64,000 nucleotides of DNA from Dryomyza anilis (taxonomy: Eukaryota > Arthropoda > Insecta > Diptera > Dryomyzidae). The DNA is taken from the NCBI GenBank assembly GCA_951804985.1, contig OX638132.1, forward strand, positions 102,104,026-102,168,025, read 5' to 3'. Below are positions 11,762-23,451 of this stretch, one piece after another; position 1 is the stretch's first letter; each line of letters begins with the position of its first letter. Position numbers and translations under genes: made by a program. The notes beneath the pieces were generated by a model, which did not search any database, had not been told where the DNA came from, and saw only the letters and a program-made list of their open reading frames with translations.

Positions 11762-12668
11762 AAGGGTTTTTCAACAGGGACGCTACAAAAGTAGAGCGAC
11801 AGGGACAGCAAAGGACGGCACATTTCTTGCCGTTCTTTTGGCATTTATCATCAGTAAGGTTTGCCATTTCATGTTGGAAAGATATACGAGCCAAAAACGA
11901 TTCGAAATTATTAAAATTTACTACCGAAATTCGGTAGTAAAAATTCGAAAAATCATCTTCAGCGATGAGGCTCATTTCTGGTTGAATGGCTTCGTCAATA
12001 AACAAAATATGCGTTATTGGTCAGACAGCAATCCACACGTACTCCATGAGCCATCATTACATACCGAAAAAATTACGGTTTGGAGCTGTTTATGGGCCGG
12101 CGGCGTCATTGGGCCGTACTTCTTCCGTGATAATCAAGACCGGCACGTTACTGTGAATGGCAATCGCTACCGTTAAATAATAACAGAATATTGGATGATA
12201 TGGACTTGGAGGACATGTGGTTCCAACAGGACGGCGCCACAAGCCACACAGCGAATGCCACAATCAATTTATTGGAAACCAAGTTTGGATAACGTGTTAT
12301 CTCCCGAAATGGTCCAGTCGATTGGCCGCCTCGGTCGTGCGATTTGACGCCGTTAGACTATTTCCTGTGGGGCTACGTCAAGTTTATGGTCTATGCCAAC
12401 AAGCCAGTGACGATTGATGAACTTCGTACGAATATCGAACGTGAAATTGCAGCAGTATCGGCCGATTTATGCTTGAAATCCGTCGAAAATTGGGTTCAGC
12501 GTCTGGACTTCTGCAAGCGTTCCCGTGGTGGCCATGCAAAAGAAATCGAGTTCCATACATAATGGCATCGAACGTACTTTTACAGGAATAAAGAATTTCA
12601 TTGATATCCAAAACCGTTTTTGTTTTATTTAAAAAAACTTTTGTAGCGGCTCTTATTGAAAAACCCTT
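11762..12668 (+). mobile_element. Deleted mariner element, intact ends
   Basis: It starts AAGGGTTTTTCAACAGGGAC and ends TTATTGAAAAACCCTT, flanked by TA on both sides (11760-11761 and 12669-12670), the target duplication of Tc1/mariner elements. It is about 907 bp, shorter than the 1.22 kb relative at 55999-57218 because about 130 transposase codons are missing. It sits beside the AAAGCTTT region. Confidence 0.9.
11871..12562 (+). pseudogene. Broken mariner (DUF4817/DDE-type) transposase
   Basis: A transposase binds the element ends and cuts and joins DNA with a D,D,D catalytic triad. This copy begins with ATG at 11871 (MLERYTSQKR) and jumps after YYRNS straight to RKIIFSDEAHF, which removes most of the N-terminal DNA-binding region. 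The first catalytic Asp (FSDEAHF), the second (WFQQDGATSHT) and the third (PPRSCDLTPLDYF) are all present, with 36 residues between the second and third. There is a stop just after NGNRY (12174), a frameshift shortly after, and another stop inside the D-D interval (12289). The C-terminus ends KEIEFHT at 12562. It cannot make an active enzyme. The junction CTACCGAAATTCGGTAG at the deletion is a near-perfect palindrome. Confidence 0.9.
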
Positions 12669-12670
12669 TA

Positions 12671-13729
12671 TTATATTTATACAAAAAAACGGCGCAGACT
12701 ATTAAAACATATATATAATAATCATCTTTGGTTAGATGTTTAATACGTTTTTTACATATTTTTCAAATTTGAAAATTGCACATTTTATCCAATATAATAA
12801 ACTATATTTTATTTTAATTGGATCAAATAAAATGTGATTATCTAATATTATCGCAGCAATTAAATATATAAAATTATATTTATCTAGTTTCCTAAAACTA
12901 CTTTATAATGTTCTAATAATCCACAAAAATACCACCATGTAATAAGCACTCAAATTAAATTAATTAAGCTGATTAAACACTTTTTAACTACTACTCAAAT
13001 GCATTAAAACAGTTTAAAAAGTTTGTGGCTACACTGTAAAAAACACGCACACAAACAATTTAAGTGCTCTGCCGGAGGGGCATTAAATGCAGTTAAATGA
13101 TTTGGCAAAATTATTTTCACTGGTCAGTGAATGCAATTGAATTAACGACGGCGTGTTTTAAACATGCGGCATTGGGCGTCATAAAAATTGCAACATTTCT
13201 GTTAATTGGGCGCAGCGCTGCGGTCAGCACGATTTTAATTTAATAACTTAATTTGTGTTATTTTCAATGCACATTGTTGTTTTTTTTTATAACATATTTT
13301 TTATTTTAAAATTCAGAAAATATATGACAACTGCGGTTGCTGTTTATGATGTTGAAGGGTAACATTTCACATTTGGAATAAAATATGTTTATTTCAAATT
13401 CTGCTAAAATTCATGGAAAAACAAAAATAAAACTACTCTGAAGATGAGTTAAAAAGTGTTTCACAAGAACGTCATGAAACAAACCAAATTCAGATCTTTT
13501 GAATTTTTTAAAAACGATATTTGGGATGTCCGTTGGCCAAATCATGTTGAGTTGTGTAATTATAATAATTAAAATAGAAGTTTGTTTAAATTTAAAAATA
13601 AGCAACTGATATCAAAAAGTTTACACTTTTAAAAGTTAGTTTGGTCTATGTTCTAGGGAATCAGACGACATTTCCTTTTTTCACATTAAATCTTAAAAAC
13701 AAAAAAAAAAATATAAAAAATTGCCAAAT
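12671..13729. other. No gene seen
   Basis: AT-rich, with a less AT-rich island at about 13020-13250. No RNA gene, convincing frame or transposon ends were found. Confidence 0.5.
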
Positions 13730-13878
13730 TTTATTTTCAATGCGAATATCCTGAAAACTTTAAGGAATATTGCAATTTATTTTTATACTAAAATGAGTCT
13801 TGATCATTTGTAGAAAAATTGCGTTTGAATATTTTTGGAAAACTATTTTTGTCAAATTCTACAATTTTATAATACTAA

Positions 13879-14827
13879 ACTAGCTGGACCCGTGCACGAC
13901 TCGTGCCAAGATTTTGTGAATTCGTAGATATAAAGCGATTTTATTAATATAAAAAAACATTATTATTATTTTTTATATCAGGGGCCCGTGCTTCGCTATG
14001 GAAGTTTTTATTGGTTTTATAAATGTAGTAACCAAATAATAATTCTCCGCCAAAACAACTTTTCTCAAAAACAATTCAGACAGTAGAATATTTCGCCGTA
14101 GAATTCTTCCCAGTAGAAATCTTCGCCGTAAAATTCTTCTCCATAGAACGCTTTACCGTAGAATTCTTCCCGGTAGAACTCTTACCGGTAGAATTGTTCC
14201 CCGTAAAGTTTTTCCCAGTAGAAGTTTTAGTGTAGTTAGTTTTAATGTGGTGAGTTTTAGTGTGTTGAATTTTTAGTTTAGTGGTGAGTTTTAGTGTGGT
14301 GTGTTTTAGTGTGGTGAGTTTTGGTGTGGTGTGTTTTAGTGTGGTGAGTTTTAGTGTGGTGTGTTTTAGTGTGGTGAGTTTCGGTGTGGTGAGTTTTTAG
14401 TATGGTGAGTTTTAGTGTGGTGAGTTTTAGTGTGGTGAATTTTGGTGTGGTGAGTTTTAGTATGGTGAATTTTTAGTGTGGTGAGTTTTAGCGTGGTGAG
14501 TTTTATTGTGGTGAGTTTTAGTTTGGTGAGTTTTAGTGTGGTGAGTTTTAGTGTGGTGAATTTTAGTTTTTTGTTTCATCTTTTTAGATTGTGTATGTGC
14601 TGAGTTATGTCGTTTTGAAAGTTTAGGTTGTATGGGAGGTACCACGCCCCTTTGTCCAATCCCGCCCATATATATATATAGCATATAGCCTATGACACCC
14701 TCTGGACTCCATAGTATCTTGTTGCAAAATTTCAGTTCAATCGGTTCAGCGGTTTAGACGTGGTGCTGGAACAAACAGACAGACAGACATACTGACAGAC
14801 GGACCAAGAGTTTTATATATATAGATA
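13879..14827 (+). mobile_element. Helitron-like (mini-me/DINE-1 type) element A
   Basis: It starts ACTAGCTGGACCCGTGCAC and ends with AGACAGACAGACA...GGACCAAGAG and TTTTATATATATAGAT. Just before the GACA run is a conserved block (ATCGGTTCAGCGGTTTAGAC), as in the mini-me elements known from Diptera. The elements at 29885-30869 and 38204-39475 share the head and a GTGGTGAGTTTTAGT minisatellite. It has no Rep/helicase protein, so it is non-autonomous. Assignment to Helitron-like elements rests on overall resemblance and not on a demonstrated mechanism. Confidence 0.75.
14225..14575 (+). repeat. 15 bp minisatellite GTGGTGAGTTTTAGT inside element A
   Basis: About 22 copies of GTGGTGAGTTTTAGT with variants (GAATTTT, TTTCGG, GTGTGTT). 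An open frame on the minus strand here (rich in KTHHT) is only a read-through of the repeat. Confidence 0.85.
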
Positions 14828-16189
14828 GTAAAAAGCGCACAAAACAAAAATTGCAAACGAAACCAAAAAATTAATAATTTGTCTATAAGTTTGGAAAATA
14901 TTCTAAAAACTAACACTTTTAATTTTTTTTATCATAATTTCTTGTATACTTTAAAATAATTCAAAAATAGAACAACTTAGAATTTTTTAAATTAAATTTC
15001 AAATATCTAAAAAAAATGAACGCCTTATTGAATTTCTAAATTATATTCAAATTATCCCAGACATTTTAAATGAAAATGAACTTTACATTTTTTTAACTAA
15101 TAATTGTCTTAAATTCTGTAATTTTTTTAATACCGAAAATTGATGGAAAAGTATCAAATATGTCGACTGGAATGTTCATCATAATTAGCACCGATATTAG
15201 AAATTTACTATATATTTTTTTAATTTTGACAATTTTCTAGAAAATCAAAAATTATTTTCTTTGTTGTCAATAAATCTAAAATATCAAAAAAAAATCAAAA
15301 TTGGTAAAATCTAAAATTAAAATCGTTGGAGTTTAGTATTAAATATCTACAAAAATAAAATGGAAAATTGATATTCTATTTTATATTCAAATTTGCTTTG
15401 ATATTTCTGAGAATAATTGTGTTTAAAGTGATTTGAAAAACTATATTTGCATGAACTTGTAATTTTTTTTCAATTCCATAAAGTGTTCGAAAATACATTG
15501 ATTATTTCTGCACTAAGTATCGCCGATAGCAGAATGATAGAAATTTGTTCCTTTACTTTGGACAACATTTAAGCTAACCCTATTTTATAATTTATTCTAA
15601 TTAAATTTTAAATACAAAAAATATATAAATATAAAATAATCATAAAAAAAATATGTTCGAGTATAGTCTGAGAGTATAGATTTTTAATAGAGATTCCTTC
15701 CGAGTTTTCTGGCGTCGCTGGAAGTGGAATTTTACAGATTGAAGTTAACAGAAGAAAACAGTGCACAAAACTGGATCTGTCCGCGGATAATTTGCAACCA
15801 AACTTACCAAGATATATTGCAATCCAACGCCTTATAAATTTTAATGATTTGTCTGGCCAAAAATGTGCCAGAAACATCAGAATATTGATTTGAAAATGTG
15901 TCTGTTGACAACATTTTCGTTTCAATTTCCACATAACCAATGTTTGAATTTATTTGACAAAAGTGGCAGCGAAACCACCTGTATGGATACTCTATATCAA
16001 ATATATACTCTCTGGTATAGTTTCAAATATCTGAAAAAATAATTTTAATATTACAATTTTTATTAAATACTTAAATTTGCTTAATTATTTTAAAGTCAAA
16101 TAGTGTTTAAAGTTTTTTGAAAAATAACTTTTGTAAAGTTATATAAATTTAGTATGTGAAAAGTGCACCACATTTCGATTGCGTTTTTA

Positions 16190-17090
16190 TTATTAGGACC
16201 ATTCCACACCAAATCGACCAGCGGTTGGAACTCACCTTCTCCGATTTCAATGCAATTTTGGAAATTGATAAAGGGTATCAAAACATGCACTACCCATTTT
16301 TTCTTTATTTTTTCCGACCACTACTTCCAGAGATACAGTGGCTCAAATTTGGAAAAAAGGGCCAAAAATCACTTTTGTATGGTTGTTCATATTTAAATAT
16401 CTCTTGAACTGGAAATGCCAAATTTCATTGATGGCTCGTTTTAAAGCTAAAAGAACAAGCTTTCAGAAAAATTAAGCTGTAACTGCTAAACGTGAACATG
16501 TGGCCCGTGGTCATTATCCTTGCACTTCAAAATTGATGTTCTTAAAAAGGACCCTTTTTAAAATTCTGAAAAAAATCCTAAGTTTTCGTCAATTTATTAT
16601 AAATGTTTATGCAAAATTTCAAGGTGATATTTTGATGGCATCATATTTTAAAAAATAATTTTCTAAATTTCTGTTTATTTTTTGTATACAAAAAATTTTA
16701 TTTTTTCTACAGAAAAGTTGTAATAATTCCTGAATATATGTATATGTAACTCTGATTTCTAAAATGAAGTCAGTTTTATCATATTCAATCTAGTTTTTGA
16801 GATATTGATTTTGGCATAAAGTTTTTACGATTTTCGAAAAATGGTATATATTTCAAAAACTAGAGACAATTTGATGAAATTGACGCCATTTTCGAAATTA
16901 GAGTTACAAATACATTGAAATATTATTGCCAATTTTAATTTTGAAAAAAAAATATTTCTTTTCAATCTAAATATTTAAAAAAATATTTTTTGAAATATGA
17001 TGCACTCAAAATACCATCTTGAAATTTTGCATGAACATTTAAAATAAATTGACGAAAACTTAGAATTTTTTTCATAATTTTAAAAACTTT
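16190..17090. repeat. Repeat block containing a ~545 bp long palindrome (16545-17090)
   Basis: The left arm (about 16545-16815) is mirrored by the right arm (about 16825-17090). CTAAGTTTTCGTCAATTTAT, ATGCAAAATTTCAAG and GCATCATATTTTAAAAAAT on the left pair with their inverse around 16980-17065. TAACTCTGATTTCTAAAATG and CTAGTTTTTGAGATAT pair with their inverse around 16855-16910. The loop is only a few bases near 16820. The non-palindromic left part (16190-16545, from GGACCATTCCACACCAAATC) may belong to the same mobile unit. Short frames at 16156-16407 read through it and are not convincing genes. Confidence 0.75.
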
Positions 17091-18070
17091 TTGTAAATTA
17101 AATTTGTATTCTAAAATGTGTCAGAAAAGTGCTCCAATGTTATATTGCGGTTTTCTAAAAAACGTAATATTTGAATACTGCAATATATTGAAATTTGAGC
17201 TGAATTTTAAAAATAAATTTTTCGTATAAATTTTATTAGTTTAACATTTGTAAAGATCTGTAATTTGGTTTTCTTTTTGTAAAGTTTTGTGTATTTTCTA
17301 TTCTAAAAAATGGCTAAAAAGTGTTCAACATTTTGACTACGATTTTCAAATAAACATAACGCGATATTTAAATTCTATATTATACTAAATTTACACTTTT
17401 ATTTTAAAGAAATTCTACGTTTAAAGTTTTTGAAAAACAAAAACTTTTATAAAGAAATTCTTTTTCTAAAAAGTGTCTGCAAACTGTTCCAAAGTTATAC
17501 TGCAGTTTTTCTAAAAAGAAAGTGTTAAGTGATAATTGAATTCTGTTATATATTTGTATTTTTGCAAATTTGAAATTTTATTATTTTTACTTTTGTAATG
17601 TTCTGTACTTTGAATTTACTTTGGTCAAATTCTGTAAATTTTGTATTGTAAAAAATGGCTAAAAAGTGCTCAACATTTTGACTGCGATTTACTAACAGAT
17701 ATTATGCGATATGTAAATTCTATGTTATTTAAAATTTATACCTAGATTTTAAAGAAATTCTACGTTTTTAATTTTTGGAAAACAAAAACTTTTATAAAGT
17801 AAATTTTTATACTAAAAAGTGTCTGCAAACTGTTCCAAAGTTATATTGAAGTTTTTCTAAAAAGAAAGCATAACGTGATACTTGAATTCTGTTATATATT
17901 CAAATTTGTGCATTTATTTTTAAACAAATTTTTGTTTAAAATTTTTGGATAACTTTTGCAAAGTTCTGTAAATTATGTAATCCAAAAAACGACGAAAAGT
18001 GACAAAAATTTCAATTACTATTTTTTCAAATTTATGAAAAGATGTGAAAAAACTGAGTATGCAGTCGCAT

Positions 18071-18937
18071 TATAAAAAAATAATGTACGATAAGAAAAGT
18101 TCGTAAAAATACATACCCTAATGAATAAAATGCTTTCTTTTCTGTCTCATTTATTAATGGAAAGAATTATTTAAATATAAAATAAAAAATATTAATAAAT
18201 TATTTTAAATTTTAAAGTATTTTTAAGAATACCATTTTTGCCATCAACTACTTGCATTACCATCGTTTGCATTTCTTTTGGCCAGTTTATGCATTTACTA
18301 CGTTTTGTTTTTTGTATTCATCAACCCAAATATTTTTACAACTTGGCCAAAAAGCGAACATGTTTTGTGTTGCAGCGCTTTTTCATTGTTCAAAGTTTTT
18401 CCACCTTTCGTTTTGTGTGTGTGTGTCTCCTATACTGGGAAAATGTTGTAAACCAACAATCAAACAAACTCTTGGCTCAAACGGTTGCCACTTGTTAGCC
18501 ACCTGGTGGTGCTGCTGCTGCTGCGACTACTGTTGCCTGGCCAGGAAGTTATGTAAATTTTTGCACACGTTGTTGAATGTTTTTGATGTGTTGTTAGAAT
18601 TTTTTATTTTTCTTTTATTTCTTTTATCTTTTTATTTTTGTAAATATTTTTTATTATTGTTTATTATATTTTTGCTTGCAAAAATAAAAACAGCTTATGC
18701 TGTTGCCTGCGCTATTTAAAATTTTTGCACAATTTTCTAAAAACATGAAATGATTTGGTAGCAAAAATGTTTTGCAATTTATGCAATTTCGCAATTTATG
18801 CAAATGTTGAAAAATTGAAAAAAGACGATAAATAAAATTCGTTATATTTTACAAATATGTAAAAAAAATAAAAAAACTGCTGGTTTAAAACTAAAATTGA
18901 AAAACAAAATTATATAATATGGTCAACTTTATAAAAA
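18071..18937. other. No confident gene; long low-complexity frame
   Basis: The 155-codon frame at 18252-18719 (plus) is dominated by Phe, Leu and Cys from T-rich DNA. It includes a short CTG run near 18510 and a GT run near 18412. The composition argues against a real protein. The part 18238-18560 is less AT-rich and may be unique sequence. Confidence 0.5.
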
Positions 18938-19752
18938 ACTAGCTGGACCGAACGGGTTCACAGCGTTGCCCGTGATAAGTTTTTGTAAATGCAAAGTTAT
19001 ATCTTTTTAAATTACGGCCCTTTTGCCCCTTTTTAGTGCCTACGTCGCCCGCTAACGTACCACTCCCTTTGTCTATTCCCGTTCACTTTCTACGTAAAGA
19101 TTACAATGTTTAATATGATCATTTGTTACGATTTTTACAACTCTGCTCATAGTAGGTCAGGAGTTATACCAATTTTAATGTTTTAGTTATATGGGAGGTG
19201 CCACGCCCCGTTGTCCAATCTCGCCCACATTCTACGTGACGATTTGAGTTTTAAATATGAACATTTGGTTCGATTTTTATAACTCTACTCTTAGTATGTC
19301 AGGAGTTATAGCAATTTAAATGTTTTGGTTATATGGGAAGTGCCACGGTCTAATTCCGCCTACATTTTACGTTGCTATTGGAGTTTTAAATATGAACATT
19401 TCATTTAATTTTTATAACTCTACTCTAAGTACGTCAGGAGTTATAGTAATTTAAATGTTTTGGTTATATAGGAGGTGCCACGCCCCGTGGTATAATCCCG
19501 CCACACATTTGGAAAAATGATAAACAACCACAATATACATCATTGGGCTAAATTTCAATACTGTGTCTATTTTATGCCATTTTTGTACCTTAGGGGTCAA
19601 ATTTCAAAAAATCCCGCCATAGTGCGCGCCTACTTTGGGAGATGAACACCCTGTCCAAATTTCATGTTCCTAGGTCTAAGGGTTTGGTCTGGGCGTTGAA
19701 CGATCAGTCAGTCAGTCAGTCAATCAGGACTTGTTCTTTTATATATATAGAT
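18938..19752 (+). mobile_element. Helitron-like element B, with ~138 bp internal tandem repeats
   Basis: The head is ACTAGCTGGACCGAACGGG and the tail is CAGTCAGTCAGTCAATCAGG followed by TTTTATATATATAGAT. Between them a ~138 bp unit is repeated about three times: GTCAGGAGTTAT occurs near 19157, 19298 and 19433, each followed by GGTTATATGGGAGGTGCCAC or a close variant. Its internal sequence differs from A, D and E, so it is a separate subfamily with the same kind of ends. Confidence 0.7.
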
Positions 19753-19869
19753 AAATAAAAAATAAAAAAAAATAATAAAAATTTATATAAAACAGACAAT
19801 TTAATACTTTTTTTAATCCAAACAAAACTTCCTAAAATCAATTACAATTCGGTATAATTCTATATACGC

Positions 19870-21690
19870 TTTTGTTTTTGGCTGTGATACAGTATTTTAA
19901 TTTTTTTTTTTTTAATTTTTGACTTTATAGCATTAGTTAATTTTTTTATTTTGTGTTTTTGATTGTTTTTGCGTGAATGTTGTGTTTTTGCTTTTAATTT
20001 TTGAATTCCGATTTTAATTTTATTATTCCCGTTAATAATTTGAGTTTTTGCTCCTGTGTTGTTGTATTTTTGCTATTGATTTTGATTTCGTGTTTTATAT
20101 ATTTTTTTTAATTTTTTCTTATTTCTTTTTGTTTTAGTTTTGGATCTTTACATTTGCTTATGCATCTGTAATTTTTTGGTTTTGCTTTCGATTTTGCGTT
20201 TTTGTTATTATTTTTGTTTATTTTTTTTTATTTTCAGTTTAGATTTTGGTTTTCCTTTTTTAACTCTTATACCAATCTCATTTCATTCAGTTTGCGTTAA
20301 CCGTTTGTTTTTTGTTTTTATTTTAAGTTTTTTTTGTGTGTTTTTACTTTAATTTTTGCTATAATATTACTTTATTAATTTGTCTTTTGCATTTGTTTTT
20401 GGGTTTGGTTTTTTTTGTTTTAACTTTACTCTTTTTTGATTTAGAGTTTTTCATTTTTGCGTTTTTTACTTTAGATTTTGTGCTTTTAAATTGGTAGTTT
20501 TTGGGTTTGATTTTAAGTTTTTTTCGTTTTTTTTTAATTTAGATTTTTGTATTTTTCCATCGTGGTTTTGCTATTGACTTTATTTTACATGTATTTTCTT
20601 TTGATTTTGAGTTTTATATTCATTTTTCCGTTTAAGTGTTGTTTTTACTATCTTTGTGCTTTTGATTATTTTTAATTTAGTGTTTTCGTTTGCAATTGAC
20701 TTTTACTTTCCATTTTTGTTTTTATTTTTTATTTTTTTTTTTTTGTTTCTTTAATTTTGAATTTTTATTTTGTGTTTTGCTTTTTATTTTTTTTTGCGAT
20801 TGACTTTATTTTTTAGATATTCCTTTTTTTGTGAAATTGAGATTTAGGATTTTTGTGTTGTTGGCTTTTAATTTTATGTTTTTTTTCTGTTTTGCATTTG
20901 TTTTGTGCTTTAACTTTTGCATTTTTCTTTATTATTGCTTTTGATTTTCATTTTTCGTTTGACTTTGTGTTTCAGTGTTCATTTTTTTTTCTTTTGATTT
21001 TGGGTTTTTAATTTTTTTTAATTTCTTTTAACTTTTCTTTTTTTTTACTTTACGCTTGCTTTTGATTTTGTATTTTTGCATTTGTTAGTTTTTTGTTGTA
21101 TTTCTTTTTGCGTTTGACTTTGTGTTTCAGTTTTTATTTTTTTCTTTTGATTTAGGGTTTTTAATTTTGTTTTTTAGTTTCTTTTTACTTTCCTTTTGTT
21201 TTCCTTTACGCTTGCTTTTGATTTTGTATTTTTGCATTTGTTAGTTTTTTTTTGGTATTTCTTTTTGCGTTTGACTTTGTGTTCCAGTTTTCAATTTTTT
21301 TTTTTTTTTGATTTTGGGTTTTAATTTTTTTGCGTTTCTTTTTACTTTTGTTTTTTTTTGCCTTTACGCTTGCTTATGACTTTGTGTTTTTTCATTTTTT
21401 ATTTTATTTTTGTTTGTTTCTCCTTTATTGTTTTTGTATTTTTTCATGTTCTGTATTTGAGTTTTTTTATGATTTTCAGCTCGTGTAACTGCTAAGTTAT
21501 ATCCGCATTAATAGTTTAAATTGTATAGGAGGTGCTGCGACCCGTTTTCCAATACCGCCCATAAATAGCATATATCACGCTCTGAACTACAATCGTCGTG
21601 AAACATATCAGAAAAAACGGTTCAAAGATGTAGACGTGATGCTGGAACATTCAAAAAGACAGACAATCGGACCAAGTGTTTTAAATAGAT
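19870..21690 (+). mobile_element. Helitron-like element C, 5'-truncated, with T-rich minisatellite
   Basis: Its 3' module (21475-21690) matches that of element F: a GTGTAACTGCTAAGTTATAT region, TATAGGAGGTGCTGCGACCC, TGTAGACGTGATGCTGGAAC, a short GACA run and GGACCAAGTGTTTTAAATAG. Upstream, 19880-21470 is a degenerate repeat of the type TTTTTGCTTTTGATTTTGTG, the same class as in F. No ACTAGCTGG head was found, so the 5' end is lost or diverged. The 70-codon frame near 20140 is repeat read-through. Confidence 0.6.
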
Positions 21691-22839
21691 ATATTTCACA
21701 CCACTTTTAAATTTTAAATAAATAATATGAGTTTAAAATTTTTGCCCCGGTCGATTGTCTGGATGCACTCTAAAATAAAAAATGCAGGAAGCTAATATCG
21801 ATTAGTCTTTGTTTTATAAAAAACTATATAAAAAAAATATGTTTGAAGTAAATTTTAAACCAAATACTAACCATTTAATAAAATTCAAATAACTTCAATT
21901 CCAGCTAATGCCATAAATGACTGAAAATATCAATATGCTGTTGGCAAATTCATTTAAAGCAGAAATGCCTACATTTCAGTTAAATAATAAATGCGGAAAT
22001 CCATGCAATATGTGTCAAAGTGCGCGCTTCATTGACAGGCATTGGCATTGCATATAAGTCAGACAGACTATATTACATATGTATCACATATAAGTCACAT
22101 CACGCACACTTCAGCCTCACTGACAGTTCAACTCACACACCATAAATAATGCTTCTCAGTCAGGTGGGAAATGCAATGCAGCATGCACAGTCAAGGCCAA
22201 CAGCCAAACATGACATGCCACTCAACGAACAACAGTCGACCGAAAGTCGAGAGAGAACATACGATATTCAAAACTCGACATTCGACACCCGACTGACGAC
22301 CTCTGACACTTGAGTGTTAAATGCGCCAACTATAGAAATGCCGAAAGCGAACTTTGAGAAGTAGTTTTAAAATATATAAAGTATAATAAAAATGTTAAAA
22401 ATGAGAAAATATGATAAAAGAAATGGTAAAAAATAGTAAAAAAAAAATTTTAAAAGCAGAAAATAGCAGAAAATAAGTAAAATTGTTATAAAATATAAAA
22501 ACCAAAAGTCATCTTCGTTGATATTGAAGTTAATGCCCAAATGCAGGTGAAGTGACTTTTGATTCAAATTGAAATTTGCAAATGTCACTGTCTGTCGTTA
22601 GTTTGTCTCCATTGAACTGCACTGATAGCCGCCACACGTCGGCAACATCATTTGCAAGCAGGGTTCACACATTCATCTATTAGAAAAGGTGCAGATGATT
22701 ATTAAAAAGGTAGTAGAAATGAGTAAAATGTAGCAGATTCTTTTTTTTACATGAATGAAGAAAATAAATGGTTTGAAAATATTTTAATATTGTAATTTTT
22801 TTTATTTTTTTTTTCTACAGTAAAAAGTTAGAATACTTC
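21691..22839. other. No gene seen; less AT-rich island at about 21900-22360
   Basis: The island contains many short motifs such as CAGTCGACCGAAAGTCGAG but no open frame or RNA gene. The frame at 22367-22588 (minus) lies in A-rich low-complexity DNA and was not accepted. Confidence 0.5.
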
Positions 22840-23451
22840 GTCACTTCATGCCAGAGGGGCGAAAGTGTAATTTTTGACATTTGCGTTTTTTACATTTTTT
22901 TAATGTAGTTTTTTTGTCGTGTGTGGTTTTGTTGGATATTTCTAGCTACAAAAGACAAAACCAAAAGGGCGAATTTGAAAAATTAAAAATCTTGTCATGC
23001 CGAAAGGGCGAATCTTTTCATTTTTTTGCAATAACTTTTTACTAGTACAAGATAAAATAGTAGTACAAAGGCATTAATTGTTTCTTTTCAAAGCACCTAG
23101 CGATTGGCATCATTATTTAAAAATAATTTTTTTGCAAATAACAAAAATTCGAAAAATTATTTTTAAATAATGATGCCAACCAATAGGTGCTTTAAAAACA
23201 AACAATCAATTGCTTTACACTACTATATTATCTCATATAAATAAAAAGTTATGGCCAAAAAACAAAATGATTAGCCCTTTTGGCATGACAAGATTTCTTT
23301 TGCTATTTGCAATCGATAACTTCTTATTGGTACAAGATAAATAGTTATGAAAAGGCATTAATTGTTGCTTTTTTAAATATTTTAAAACTTTATAATTTGA
23401 TTACCCAACATTTTTAAAAATATACATTCGCCCCTTTGGCATGGCAGTGAC
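22840..23451. mobile_element. Hairpin (foldback/MITE-like) element with GTCACT..CATGCC ends
   Basis: The outer inverted ends are GTCACTTCATGCCAGAGGGG at the left and CCCCTTTGGCATGGCAGTGAC at the right (complementary with two or three mismatches). An inner pair of ~150 bp arms (about 22993-23130 and 23150-23293) folds almost perfectly: CTTGTCATGCCGAAAGGG with CCCTTTTGGCATGACAAG, and GGCATCATTATTTAAAAAT with ATTTTTAAATAATGATGCC. There is no coding frame. The whole unit is about 610 bp. The family is not recognised. Confidence 0.8.

Larger units (their letters stand above)
13730..18070. repeat. Degenerate satellite-like tandem DNA (~173 bp monomer, ~346 bp higher-order unit)
   Basis: The clearest part is 17100-18000. 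CAACATTTTGACTACGATTT (near 17330) recurs as CAACATTTTGACTGCGATTT (near 17673), about 345 bp apart. GTGTCTGCAAACTGTTCC occurs near 17480 and 17820, again about 345 bp apart. The two half-units resemble each other (AAAAAGTG..C..A..TT..ACTGC), which implies a ~173 bp monomer. Older copies are recognisable from about 13730, interrupted by a Helitron-like element (13879-14827) and by the block 16190-17090. The array stops at 18070 near ACTGAGTATGCAGTC, a motif that also ends the element at 28783-29645. Confidence 0.55.

Noticed and set aside
14457..14684. Minus-strand frame rich in KTHHT
   Set aside because: It is the complement of the same 15 bp minisatellite in element A and is not a histidine-rich protein.
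16156..16407. Two overlapping plus-strand frames of 77-83 codons
   Set aside because: They lie at the left edge of a repeat block that includes a long palindrome. Neither frame is favoured and no motif is seen.
18252..18719. 155-codon frame with several hydrophobic stretches
   Set aside because: It is dominated by Phe, Leu and Cys from T-rich DNA with a CTG run. There is no motif, and its end runs into low-complexity sequence.
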